Source: Punctularia strigosozonata HHB-11173 SS5
Taxonomy: Eukaryota > Basidiomycota > Agaricomycetes > Corticiales > Punctulariaceae
Assembly: GCF_000264995.1 (NCBI RefSeq)
Contig: NW_006767434.1
Span: 2,258,004 to 2,322,003, forward strand
Reading direction: 5' to 3'
DNA length: 64,000 nucleotides
Below are positions 34,736 through 45,920 of this stretch, one piece after another. The notes below the pieces were generated by a model. It was not told the origin of the DNA. It ran no database searches and worked only from the letters and a program-made list of their open reading frames with translations. The position numbers were made by a program, and so were the translations under genes. How positions within the stretch are numbered: the first letter of the stretch is position 1; each line of letters begins with the position of its first letter.

Positions 34736-35673
34736 CTAAGCGTTGTGCTTGCCTTCGTGTCGCGTCTTCATCTTCTGTTCTTTCAGTTGCCTGTACCGTT
34801 GGATCGCTTTCTCCCTCTCCGCCTCCATCAGAGCCCTTTGCGCCATCGAGAGCACACCTTTTGCCTTTCCTTCCCTCGGGTCCCAACCCCGACTTCCTTC
34901 TCGCGTTATTCTCTGCGGCAGTTCACGCAGCTCCGGTGGCGCTTGTGCAACGTCGTTGAGTCTCTTGGGCGCAGAGGATGACGTGCGCTCGAAGTCCTTC
35001 GGGGGATCCTTTGGTCGCTTCCGACCGCGATCCATACGTTCATCGTCATCGACGTCCTGTGACTTATTCGCGGCTATCACCTCTGTGATTGCGATGGATG
35101 CCTCTGACATTTGTTCGTTTCCCTTCGGTCGACGTGATTGCGCATTGTTTGTATCAGACCCATTCTTTGCTTTACGCGCTACGACGGAGGAAGTGGCCAT
35201 GGCAGAGCGAACGAGGGGTCGCATGTCGTCTTCGACACGTCTAGGTGACGATAGCAGCTTCAGGTGACGAAAGATTGGCGCGGACCAACGCAGAACACGT
35301 ACCGGTTGAAGTGCGCTAGCGACTCCCCAGGCTTGATCGTCAAAGTCGTCTCCTTCTTGCCTTTCTTCTCGCTCTCTTGGTCCATGCGCCGCTTCTTTCG
35401 ATTCTTGCCTTCCTCCTCCTCGCTCTTTCTCTTTTTGGCGTGCCATTCCGCGCGCACGGACGCAGCGTTCAGTATACGAGCGACAGACTTGGGTATCCCT
35501 TCAGAAGCTAGGTTCTTCATCGGGGGAGGAAGGTCCGACCCTCTGATGTCGTTTCATAAGGTGAAAGGCAGGTCATCGTTTTAGTGAACGGAAACTGTTA
35601 TGAAAGAAATGCGGACTAACGTTTGTTTGCGTGCTTGTTCGCGTGTTGATCGCTTCGCTTTTTTATGAGGCAT
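34736..35673 (-). CDS. Basic coiled-coil protein, nucleolar-looking
   Basis: Three exons (35673-35621, 35542-35303, 35240-34736) give 265 residues. It starts MPHKKAKRSTREQARKQ and carries ESEEEEGKNRKKRR-type charged runs, then LTIKPGESLAHFNRRVEDDM, RPLVRSAM, and a C-terminal helical stretch (MAQRALMEAEREKAIQRYRQ). High Lys/Arg/Glu, basic ends and no membrane segment point to a nuclear or nucleolar protein. The KPGES..FNRRVE..MRP block is conserved-looking and recalls CCDC137-type proteins, but I cannot confirm the family. Its strand mate downstream begins 155 bp after it on the chromosome. Confidence 0.72.
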
Positions 35674-35828
35674 GGTGTATGTCTATGAGTGTGTCGTATT
35701 GGCGATGCGGAGAAGAGGCTCATTCAGAAGCAGCACAGCCTCAAGACGAGTCCTTTCCCGACTGCCTCGAAGGAGCCAAGTAAGTAAATGTATTCTTTGT
35801 TCGATTAACACTTATTGAAGCATCAGGA

Positions 35829-37775
35829 TCAGAAGCCATGGATGGTACAGTGTCTGGAGCATCTCGAATGGTCCTTGCGTCCCTCTCTCTGCACTATATC
35901 GTGGACCACCTGCAGCCCTTCCGCCAATGTCTCCTCCGTCCGGGTCATGTGCTTCCTCCCGATATTCGCATCGCCCGACCCCATCTGATACACATGAACC
36001 TCGCAATGCGTCGGCCCATTTTCTCTTGCCGACCGGCGACATCGACTCACCTTATCCCAGAATTTCCGATGCCAACGCTCGAAAACCTCATCTACCTCTG
36101 CAAAGTCCCCTGTCGTCCCTCCGTCCTCCAGGCTGTCAATCACACATCCACATCTTGTAACACCTTCTTCGGCGGACCCTGACGCAGACCGCGATGGCTC
36201 CGCTTGAGGGGGGCGAGCGGTCTGGCTCTTGTAGCTGTCTTCCCCGTGAGCACCATCCGCGTGGGCCCGAGGATGTACCGTAGTGAGACCCCAGAAGCGG
36301 TCTTCGCTCACGACTGCCGCGAGGTAAAGTCCGCCTAGGGCCCACGGGTTGCTGCCTAGCACAAGGCCCTGCGCTGCATACACCTCTTCGACAAAGGACC
36401 AGGGCAAGCGGATTGCTCGAAGTGATCCTGGACTGCGCACGCGCTGAATGCAATCCCGCATTTCACAGTACGGGGCCGCTATCAGGTCTGCCGGGGCAAC
36501 GGCAGAGAGTTTGTCGAGAGCTGAGAGTCTCAGCCGTGTTGTGGAGGCTCCGACGTTGAAGATCTTACTCCTAGCGGACGCGGTAGCGAAGTGCACGACA
36601 TCCCTCGAGAGCAAGCGTGGCGAAGGTGAAGGGAACGACAGTGACTGTACCGAGCTTGGAGAGGGCATGGGGCTCGGCTCATATTGGTTGATTCCTGCGA
36701 GTGGGAGTGGGTCTACCAGTGATCCCGCTACCAGGAAGAGAACGGAGGGCAAGTGGCGGCTCACGATTCGTCCCCGGTACGACCACAAGACGTAACGCGC
36801 CGCAAGGAGGAAGACCTGTATGCCAAGCCACGTGTACGACTGTTGTGTCGTGGATGAACCGAGGACAAGGTAGTTGAGGATGTAAAAGGCAACGATGGCA
36901 GCGGTCGTCAGCAAAGCCGTCGCTCTTATGGTCCATGTGTCACCGCTGCGCAGCCATGGTCTACAGCTCGCTGATTGCCAACGAATATTACTAGTCCCAG
37001 TGGTGCTCACTGTGTCTAAATCATGGATCGCGGCTTGTTCTGCGCCGTGTGAGAACCGATTGGTTGCATGAAGGATGTGCAGTGGTGCTACACCGACACT
37101 GTTATGGCGCTGGAGCAAGACCGGCAATAATGAAGCTAATGTCGCCGCGAGTGCAGCTAATGCTACGGTCACCGTCCATGTTGTCGGAGTCTGGCCAGGC
37201 GGTCTCAAGGCAGCTAAGGGCCCCACTGTGCACACGACCGACAGTGCTAGACAGGATATGATCCCTGCAACTTCCCGAGCTGCGCGAGAACCGACAAAAG
37301 GACACTTGCTATACCCAACGACAATGACATGCGGCCGTATCCACGTAGACTTGGGAACACTTTCATGGACGAGACCCAGCAATCGCCTCTGATCGTCTTG
37401 CCACCAATTTTCGGGCCGAACCAGGTGGTCAGACACCGATTCACCGACTATGACTGTGCTGCTGGCACCCTCGGTTTTCTGGGCTGTATAGGCCCCAGTG
37501 CCGTAGATATGCACCCCCGCTGACTCCGCCCTGGCGACCCCTACGAGGAGCATGAGGCATGGACGGAGGACACCGAGGATGCCGAAGAGCGACCAAACGC
37601 CGGACATGCGTTCCCAGTACATGGCCCTGGAACTCGTGTACTTTTGCTCCACTGTGTCGGATGCGAGGATGGAGAGGACGGCAGAGAGGTCTTGGAAGTT
37701 GGAGACGATATTGGCCGGGCCGCCCGAGGTAGCGTCCCGCGACGGGGTGGGATTTATGGGCTCGTGTGGAGCCAT
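35829..37775 (-). CDS. Intronless 648-residue multi-pass membrane protein
   Basis: One uninterrupted frame from the ATG at 37775 (MAPHEPINPTPS). Five hydrophobic helices are visible: near residues 60-85 (SLFGILGVLRPCLMLLVGVA), 165-190 (GIISCLALSVVCTVGPLAAL), 200-220 (WTVTVALAALAATLASLLPV), 285-310 (LLTTAAIVAFYILNYLVLG) and 320-335 (IQVFLLAARYVLW). The C-terminal half is soluble, with FVEEVYAAQGLVLGSNPWAL and a Cys/His-containing end. I do not recognise a family. Agaricomycete genomes carry many such membrane proteins annotated as hypothetical. The absence of introns in a 1.9-kb gene is unusual next to intron-rich neighbours. Confidence 0.75.
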   Translation of the reverse strand: MAPHEPINPTPSRDATSGGPANIVSNFQDLSAVLSILASDTVEQKYTSSRAMYWERMSGVWSLFGILGVLRPCLMLLVGVARAESAGVHIYGTGAYTAQKTEGASSTVIVGESVSDHLVRPENWWQDDQRRLLGLVHESVPKSTWIRPHVIVVGYSKCPFVGSRAAREVAGIISCLALSVVCTVGPLAALRPPGQTPTTWTVTVALAALAATLASLLPVLLQRHNSVGVAPLHILHATNRFSHGAEQAAIHDLDTVSTTGTSNIRWQSASCRPWLRSGDTWTIRATALLTTAAIVAFYILNYLVLGSSTTQQSYTWLGIQVFLLAARYVLWSYRGRIVSRHLPSVLFLVAGSLVDPLPLAGINQYEPSPMPSPSSVQSLSFPSPSPRLLSRDVVHFATASARSKIFNVGASTTRLRLSALDKLSAVAPADLIAAPYCEMRDCIQRVRSPGSLRAIRLPWSFVEEVYAAQGLVLGSNPWALGGLYLAAVVSEDRFWGLTTVHPRAHADGAHGEDSYKSQTARPPQAEPSRSASGSAEEGVTRCGCVIDSLEDGGTTGDFAEVDEVFERWHRKFWDKVSRCRRSARENGPTHCEVHVYQMGSGDANIGRKHMTRTEETLAEGLQVVHDIVQREGRKDHSRCSRHCTIHGF

Positions 37776-38974
37776 AGCCTGGCAGGGTGGCAGCGCCTGA
37801 GCTCAGTCTTGTATCCTCTCCTCCCCCGAACGAGACGGGGCTGTGACCTGGAGACGTTGCTGGTTTTGCATCCTCTAAGCGCTAGAAGCTGTCCCTCCAG
37901 CGATAAATCGATGCAAAAGACGGATCTCAAGCGCCACCCATCGCGGGCACGTCTGACGAACGTAGATAAACCCCAACATGTTTCAACGAGAAACACATCA
38001 ATGTGCACCGGTCTGGGTTTAGCAGTATCGTAGCTGCTGATGGAGGATCGCGGGGACCTGGTCAAGTGATATTGCCAGTGCTAGGTCGTGGTAGGATGCA
38101 GCATTGGTCGTTTAACCTCGGCTGAGTGGTAGAAGGCCGAGGGGCGCATCTGGTACCCCTTGGAGAATCGAAGCCCGTGCCAGCAGTTTGAGGGGTGGTA
38201 GCGGTATAGTCTGTCGGTAGGCGATGAGTTGAGTTTGATGTATGCAGCCACCGCATATGCATGGTAGGAACTCGGGCATATGGGGTCACCGCGGTCTGCT
38301 GCGCCTGTAACAACCATGGAACTTGCGTCGACTATGCTTGCCACTCTTCAACGCCGCGCCGTCGGCCCAGCCCAGCCCAGCCTTATCGAAGGACCTCCTC
38401 TGGATCTACTTCTAATTCACAGCAGAAGGCAGTGGTTCAGTCACCTCTAGCATTGTTCAACTATCTTTGTTCCGCCCTAATCAAGGAATTGGCAGTGTAT
38501 GTTGCAATATATCAGTGTGAAAATACCTGAGCTTGCTCTGGTAATATATCTCTCCGGACTGAAATCTGTACAACCGTGGCGGTGCTACAATAAGGCTGTG
38601 CAAATGTGCATCACGTACTTATTCCTCTTTAGTTTTGATTTGACTTATTGATCACTAACTCTACAGTGAGCTTTGCAACTAGACAAAATTTATGTTTGAA
38701 GCCTATGTTACAGGAATATAACATGTTGTTCTCACGCTAACATTACACATCACTCTAACAGCGTTGCACCAGTGGAGGCTGGAAATGCTGGATTATCAAT
38801 GTCACCGTGGGTGCAAGCGAAGGTGGGCGCGCGGGGCACCCGCCGCTTTTCCAGTTCGGAAACCTTGCATAACGAAAAGATAGGCATCTAATGCATATAC
38901 GAGTATCCAACCCCCCTGTACAGTAAGTGTATGGATGAATATATATCGTATGATAGCGCTCAATGTTCAGACTT
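37776..38974. other. Spacer, AT-rich in its second half
   Basis: 1.2 kb between the membrane protein start and the 3' end of heme oxygenase. No gene seen. About 38480-38780 is clearly AT-rich. No terminal inverted repeats were found. Confidence 0.55.
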
Positions 38975-39986
38975 TCAGGCCTTCACGTCGCCCTGCTGGC
39001 CAAAGCCGAAAATGTCCGCGACCTTGGTCTTGAGACCCGCGAAGACGCCACCGAACTGCCCCTCGGAGATGGTTGGCGACAGCGGCACGCCGAGCGACCC
39101 GTCAAGCTCCTTCTCGGGCGCGTCGAGGGTCGATGCGTTAGCCGGAGGCTGCAAGGCGTCGAACAGGCCGGTGTTGAGCGCGAAGGCGGTGTTTGCCTCC
39201 TGCGCGAGCGTGCGCTTGAGCTCCGCGTCGTCCTTGACGCCCTCGTCCATGCCGGCGCGGAAGGCCTCCTTGATGCGCTTCATGTCGCCGAGGCCGGCGG
39301 CGCGCCCGGCGTCGCCCTGGGCGCCAAATGCGTAGAAGGACGAGCCAGAGTCCGAGTCGGCGGGAAGGTCGTAGGCTTTGACTATGCGCCGGCGGATAAC
39401 CTGTCCACCCGAGAGGTCGCCAAGGTAGCGTACATAGGCATGGGCGAGAAGAAGGGGAGCGGTGGAGGATGATGAAGCGAGCGTACTCAGGCGGGTGGCG
39501 TAGGAGACGAGAGCGGCGGGTGGCGTGGCGAGAAACGCTGTGTAGAGCGGGTGGGTGGACCAGGCGTCTGGGGCTGGCCGGGGGAGAAGCAAAGCGGAGG
39601 AGGCCGGAGTAATGGGGGTGGTAGAAGGAGGGAGAGGAAGGGTTTCAAGGAGGTAAGCGATGTCAGCTTCCAGGCGCTCCGTCCGGGCGAGCTGCGCCGG
39701 GTTATAGATGGGCGCGAGGACCGAGTTGGTGGAATATTTTGCGAGAGCGTCTTCCAGCGTGCTGCAGTCAACCTAGTTGATCTTTGTATGCTGTAAGACC
39801 GGATGAGGTGGCTCACCTGTAAACAGCCCAGAGCATGAAGTTGAACCGGATGTACTCTTCGCGGTCAAGCTCGCCGCGGGCGAGCCAGCCTGCCCCCGGA
39901 GAGTGTTCGGCCGTCGAGTGGGCTGCGGCGGTAGCCTGGCGAAGAAGGGTGGAGACGGGGAGACTGGTGTCGAGCTCCGTCGCCAT
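38975..39986 (-). CDS. HMX1: Heme oxygenase
   Basis: Two exons, 39986-39817 and 39761-38975, give 318 residues. The enzyme opens heme to biliverdin, CO and iron. Signs: the N-terminal helix LLRQATAAAHSTAEH with proximal haem ligand H23, the EEYIRFNFMLWAVY helix, and the distal-helix signature YLGDLSGGQVIRRR (GDLSGG at 171-176). The intron splits the conserved AVYR/TLE block in frame. Yeast Hmx1 has a C-terminal membrane anchor; here the tail (VADIFGFGQQGDVKA) is only weakly hydrophobic, so anchoring is doubtful. It is divergent from the CSC1-like gene. Likely role: iron recycling from haem. Confidence 0.93.
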
Positions 39987-40873
39987 TGTGGTCGTCTGGA
40001 GAGATGCTACTGGGCGAGGAAGGCGACGGCGAAAGCTATATAGACGGGTGGCTCTCGCGGATGAGTCAGGGTCGCTGGAAAGAAGGCAGTCCGAGGCGCG
40101 AACACGGGCGTGTCGCGTAGCAGCGGGCTTTTATGGGATATGTCGGGGGCGAGAGGCTGTCCAGGCGCGACGATGTGGAAGTCACAGGGGAGTAAAAGGC
40201 AGCGGCGTCGCAAATGAGGCAGGGTGGACGCCGATGGCGTGATCTTATCTGATAACCGCGGTGGTGTGATCCTGGCCAATGTCGGGCCGACCAATGCCGA
40301 GGCAGATAACGGGTCTCCGATGATATTCAGCCCGAGATGGGGCCGAGTTGCAGGTTGTAAGTAGAGACCTTGGGCCTTCGAGCCCCCCCTTTGAAGCCAT
40401 ATATACTGCTGGGCGCCATCCGTTCGCTCGACGTCTGGAATGGAACAAGGGTGTCATGTCGCACTCTGCAGACTTCCGTGATCGACAACTTGTGGAGACT
40501 GGCACCAGACGCGATCGAAGAGATGCATAGGGTACGAGTGTGCGCCGGTTATCCTTTGACCGTATTCGAGTGCTGCATGCAAAATTCGAACAACTGGGAT
40601 GCCACAGGGAGAGAGAGATCCATCGCATTCATCTCCGTGGATCCCTCTAATGATGGACGAGATCCCAATTCAATGCGGAGCGCACGTGCGGGGGGCCGTT
40701 CAAGAATATCGCGCCTCGCGCCACTGTTCAATGACGCCGCGACGTCTCACCCTGGCTTCTGCACCTTCGCCGTCCACGATGGTCTTGCTGCTGTAGCTCA
40801 CGCATCCGAGACGGCTTTCACGACGACTACGATACCCTGCTCGACGCTTGCTGCAACGACTTAACAACAGGCC
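39987..40873. other. Divergent promoter region, HMX1 and CSC1-like genes
   Basis: 887 bp between the two start codons. It contains CCAAT-type motifs at about 40274-40297 (GGCCAATG, GACCAATG) and TATA-like stretches near each side. An open frame at 40370-40864 on the plus strand has no family resemblance and stops just before the CSC1-like start; it is taken as chance. Confidence 0.5.
40036..40043 (-). promoter_or_regulatory. TATA-like box of HMX1
   Basis: CTATATAG is centred about 53 bp upstream of the HMX1 ATG on the minus strand. Confidence 0.4.
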
Positions 40874-43800
40874 ATGGCCGACTACTCACATCGGCCTTTC
40901 TCGCGCAACTACAGGTAACTGCTCTTTGATCTCATGTCCCCCCTCGTGCTAATTACGGCGACGGCAGCGGGCTCGTCAACCAGGCAGTCGTCGGGGGCGC
41001 CATTGTTCTCCTTTGCGTATCCTGGCACGAGTATGCCAAACGCAAGCGCCGTGGAGACCCGAACCGACGTGCAAACCAGGGTCCGCACGCAAAGGCCCAA
41101 CTTCTAGGCAGCATCGATACCTGGGAGTTCGGATAGTGAGTGCCTGAGTCGTGAATGTTTGCGTTAACTCATGGGAACTGTGATAGCCTGTATAACGGTC
41201 GGTCATGGGCACGGTACGTCAAGAACATGAACGCATGTTAAACTATATTTTAACGCACGATGGCTTAGGCGACCTTCATCACCGTCTCCGAACCGCTGGT
41301 ACCCATTAGCATGGTTATCTCAAGTGATCTCGTTCTCGGAAGCAGAAATGAACAAACTGCGAGGCATTGATGCCACATTCTATACCCGCTTCCTTCGTGG
41401 ATGCAGTAGGTGTCGTCCCTCTCTCCCTCTTCACCCACTGCCTTACATTTACCCTGACAGTGTACTATACCCTCCTCCACACATTTACCACGATGCCCGT
41501 TCTTCTTCCGATCCATATTTCCTTCGCCGGAGCCGGGTACGAAACAAAGTCCATGACCCGTGCCTCCATCTCTGCCCTCGTCGCCACTTCTAAAGGTCGC
41601 TCGCTCCTCTGGGTACACATTGTCCTCCTCTACTGGCTCACCCTCACATGGATGGCCGCCGTCTTTTGGATTTGTCGCGGTGCTTTCCGCTTCCGTGCTG
41701 CACAACTAGAGGCCACTGCGGCGCGCATCCATGCGGCCGTCCCTTCCCTTGGCGGCCCCAACGGTTCCGGCACGGGTACGAGCCTTGTTCGCGAGCCCTC
41801 TGTGCATCCACATCCTCATCCGCAACACGCCTTCCACTCGCTAACGTCCGCGGGCGACCTGAACCAGGAGATGGAAGACCGCAACCGTGGCCTGCGCCTG
41901 CGCACAGTCATGGTGACCAACGTCCCGCCCCAGCTGCGCTCCGAGAAGGCGCTCGCGGAATATTTTTCTTACTGGCTTTCGCGTCATGTTGAAATGCCTG
42001 CGATCGGGCTGACATCCGCGACCCAACCCGGGTTCATCAACAAGTTCGCGGCCTTCCTATTCAATCGTGCAAAGCGCAGCACTAGCCGTGTTCGTACGAT
42101 GATCTTCTCGTACGAGGATAGTCGACCTTCGGAGCGAGCGGGCGCGCACGTAGCCGCGGTAGAGGAAGCAGAAGACGAGGCGAAGCGGGGGAAGAACGAC
42201 GCGCCGGCGATCGACCGCGTTGTGATCGCGCGGAAGATGACCGAACTTGCAAGTTTGCTGGCCAGACGCGAAGAAGTGTTGAAGAGGCTTGAGGTGGCGC
42301 ACATCAAGCTCGCTCGCAAGACGCTCGTCGCGGTCAAGGATGCGATCGATGCGCGGGAGCGGCATGCTTTCGCCGGTAGACCGGGGAGCCGACGCGCGAG
42401 CTCGCAGATCAATCTTAGCCAGCTTGCAGCCCAGGTACCGGCGGCGGATGAACCAACGGACAGCGAAGAGCGGATGGACCTGCTCATACGCACACTGGGA
42501 CCGTACGTCGAAGAGTTCGGCGTGCAGAGCTCGCGGAGTTGGCTATACAAGCTTGCCGATTCTTTCCGCCAGCAGCGATCGCCAGCACCGGATTCAAAGC
42601 ACTTGGACGAACACGACGCGAGGCCAACGGTGTGGGAAGCACTCCTCTCCCTGCCACGAAGCACTTTGGACCCATACCAGCCGCTCATTCACCTCTCCGC
42701 GCTCTTCCGCGGCAAGACGGTGCCGTCGATCGACTACTACACTGCGAAGCTGAACTTATTGACCGCGCTCGTGACTGAGAATCGCGCACGGGCTGCGGTG
42801 GACTACGACCCGGTCTCGACCGCTTTCGTCACATTCGCGGACCCTGCGGATGCCCGGCGCGCGTGCAAATACCTCGTTGTGCACCCGGACAACCCGCTAA
42901 GTTGCATCGTGACGATGGCGCCTGGATACGAGGACCTGGACTGGACGAGGGTGATGAAGAGTACATACCGTGCCGAGTTTCTCAAAGATTGGGTCGTCAA
43001 CCTCGGTGTATGGACGTTCACGATATTCTGGACTATCCCACTCTCGGCTATCCTGTCGCTCGTGTCGGTGTCGAACATCGAAGCGTATTGGCCCGCCCTT
43101 GTAAGCCGCTGCGTCTTTCGGCGAGCCATCCTTTTACTCACTGTTTTCTCCTGCGCAGAGCCGATATCTGAGCGTGCACCCGTGGGAAGAGGAGGTCATC
43201 GAGTCCTTCCTGCCCACGCTTCTCATTTCGCTCTTAGCCATCACCGTGCCGCTCCTGCTATTGCTCATCGCCAAGAAAGCGCACACGATCACGACGCTCT
43301 CCGCACTTCACGACCGCATCCTGATCCGCTATTACAAGTGGCTTATCCTCAACGTCCTTGTCTTCTTCTGCGTTGGCACTGCCGCGCTGCAAAGTTTTCT
43401 CGTCAAGTTCAAGAACACGGTTACGTTTGAGAGCCTAACGAACGTCGTGACGCAGTACTGGCCCAGCGCAGGACCGTTTTATGTGGGATGGCGTAGGTGT
43501 TACCCACTGCTCCATTGAATAGCGCAACCTAACTCGCGTGCCACAGTTCTCTTCACGACCGGCATGCATATGGGCTTCGAGCTTTCCCTGCTAGGTACAA
43601 TCATGTCTGACCTCAGAGAAAGCCTGCTAACGGACATGGCGTAGGTCTTCCGTTGATTATGTATCCTACAACCCGACGTCAAATCACTCCCCGCAAACGA
43701 GCGGTCGGCATTCGTCCACGCACGTTCAACTACTACTGTATGCAGTGTCCTTTGTTAACTAAACCCTAGACGCTGATCTGAATTGCAGACTGGCTTCCTA

Positions 43801-45665
43801 ATCACCTCTTAATCGTTCACATTGTACTTGTATTCGCCGTGCTCAATCCTCTTGTCATCCCATTCGCCCTGATATATTTTACCGTGGACCGAGGTACGCC
43901 TCAGTTGTGAAATCGCGTTTTATCGTGCTGATTTTTACTATGCGCAGTGGTAATAAAGAATCAGCTCCTTCATGTTTACGCCAAGAACTACGAACAGAAT
44001 GGGCGAAACCTCATGATTCGCATGGTCCGCTACTCCTTCGATGGTGTGTATTGATGAAATTAAATACGATAAGCTCTGCTGACATCCTCTATAGGTCTTA
44101 TACTCTCTCACGTTGTCTTCTTGACGTACATGGTAGTCCTGAAGAAGTACACGAATGTCGGATTGTCCGCCGTTCTTATCGGGTTTACGGCTGTTATGAA
44201 AATTGTGTAAGTTGTATGACTTAAGCGATGGGAATTGGGCTAAAGGTGCACCGTTCGCAGCATGACCCGGGTGTACAGGGCCAAGTACGAGGAAGACGAC
44301 ATCGCGGAAGCTGCCGTACTTTGCAAGGGCGAAGCCCCGCCGAAGACCCAACCTATTCCCAGTGATGAGGAGGCTCGTCCAGAGACTCCGGACGGTCTCT
44401 CCTCCGAGGAAAGTTCACCGCAACCTGCGGGACTTTGGACGTGGAAGATGCCTCATCGAACGAACTTCGGGTATTCGACTGTTCCGAACAGACAGATGAA
44501 TCTTGCACGTATTGCGAATCCTTTCAATCCCACCAATACGTCTTTCTCGCGCCTCAACTCCATCGACACACTGCGTAGTGCGGCTTCCGGGAAACATTAC
44601 ACATCGTCACCACCTCCGGCGCTCAGTGAGAACCACCCTATCAGCGAGGACGTTGGCAGCGATGCCGCTTCTGTCCGCAGCGATCACCAATCACAGGCGC
44701 TTGTCACCCGTCACCCGCCGCACCCTGCATGGGAGGATGAGCCGAACGTGAACCATCCATACGACAACCCGAACTACACCAAACCAATTGGTAACTTCCT
44801 CTGGCTTCCGCGCGATCCGTTTGGCAAGCTTGATCTTGACGACACCGTCAATATGCACGCCTCGCTGACGAGCGCGCCCGGCCTTGGTCATATTGGGGCG
44901 CTTCGGCAACCGGCGGAAACAGCTACACACCTTGGTCTGTCCATTTACAGCGACACGACCTCAGCGGACTTCAGCATTCCTTTCGTTGAATCGCCCGAGC
45001 ACGAAGGCGGACCGTCCGGCACCGATGATTCTCCCATTACATCCCCGCTGCCGACGGGAGACGAACAGATTGAACTTCCACCGGCCATCGCGGTCAGAGT
45101 CGTGTCTGGTAAAGAGCACGACGTGGAGGAGACCCATACTGTCAGGCGTCGAGCGTCGACCATCAGGACAAGTAACAGGCGCAGTAGCGGAGAGCTCTTT
45201 CCATCAGCGAGCAGTCGGCGGTCCCTTGGCATAGGTCGACCCCCGCCGACGTCGCAGTCTTCGCCGCACATGAATCCGATCGACATGCGGTCATTCTCGT
45301 CAGGATCGGCGACCTCTCGATATCTCGAGGCGTACCGTCGTAGCTCCTTGTCCACCAGGGAGCGCCGCCCTCCGCACAGTTTGTCGGGGTGGGCTGAGGA
45401 ACCTGATACGGGGCTGCGACCGGATGCACACGCTCAGGCGACCCTCGCGCGGTCCGTGCAGGAAAGCGGCTCCCGCTCGCGGTTCGCCTTCGCCGCGGCG
45501 CACGGCTCGACGATCACGGCGCACGACGCGGTCGTAAACGAAGTCATTGTCGAGGAGGCGGAGGCTGCGGATGAGCGGCTGCGGCAGGAGGAAGATGCGG
45601 CGTCGAAGGCCACGCGGCGCAGGCCTTGGTGGCAGGCGTGGATGTTCCATAGTCCATACACATGA
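40874..45665 (+). CDS. CSC1-like (OSCA/TMEM63-type) cation channel
   Basis: Calcium-permeable, stretch- or osmosensitive channel family (DUF221). Exons begin 40874-40914 and 40968; the start MADYSHRPFSRNYS leads into TM1 (VVGGAIVLLCVSWHEYAKR). Order of domains: RSN1-type N-terminal TM region (YYTLLHTFTTMPVLLPIHI, LLWVHIVLLYWLTLTWMAAV), the cytosolic RNA-recognition-like loop (LRTVMVTNVPPQLRSEKAL, TAFVTFADPADARRACKYL), then the 7-TM core (WVVNLGVWTFTIFWTIPLSA, SFLPTLLISLLAITVPLLLL, YYKWLILNVLVFFCVGTAAL, HLLIVHIVLVFAVLNPLVIP, LILSHVVFLTYMVVLKKY). The C-terminal tail after 44262 is 460 residues long, disordered and Ser-rich. Roughly 1,350-1,400 residues, plasma membrane or vacuole predicted. All introns read as GT-AG. 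Confidence 0.93.
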
Positions 45666-45920
45666 TGATTACGACGCTATCGCACGGGATTTGTACCACG
45701 TTCATATGGAGCGCATTCTAACTTATGTCCACCGTATCTTGGTCACTTGAGATTGTTTGTCGATACCCACAATGGATTACGTTTCCTGGAAAGAATGGGA
45801 TATACCCTCATTAGGGTACATGCTATGGTGCATCTCTATCAATGCCGACATCTATTTCCTCCAGGCGCGATGGGATCAGTCGCGCTTACTTGACAACTTC
45901 TCTATGGGACCTGTCGCTCA

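Noticed and set aside
34743-35267. Plus-strand open frame of 174 codons
   Set aside because: Antisense of the basic coiled-coil gene; Ser/Phe/Leu-rich as expected from the complement of Lys/Glu codons.
40370-40864. Plus-strand open frame of 164 codons between HMX1 and CSC1-like genes
   Set aside because: No family resemblance, stops 10 bp before the CSC1-like start, lies in the divergent promoter.
41984-42688. Long minus-strand open frame of 234 codons
   Set aside because: Antisense shadow of the CSC1-like gene, whose sense frame shows clear family motifs.
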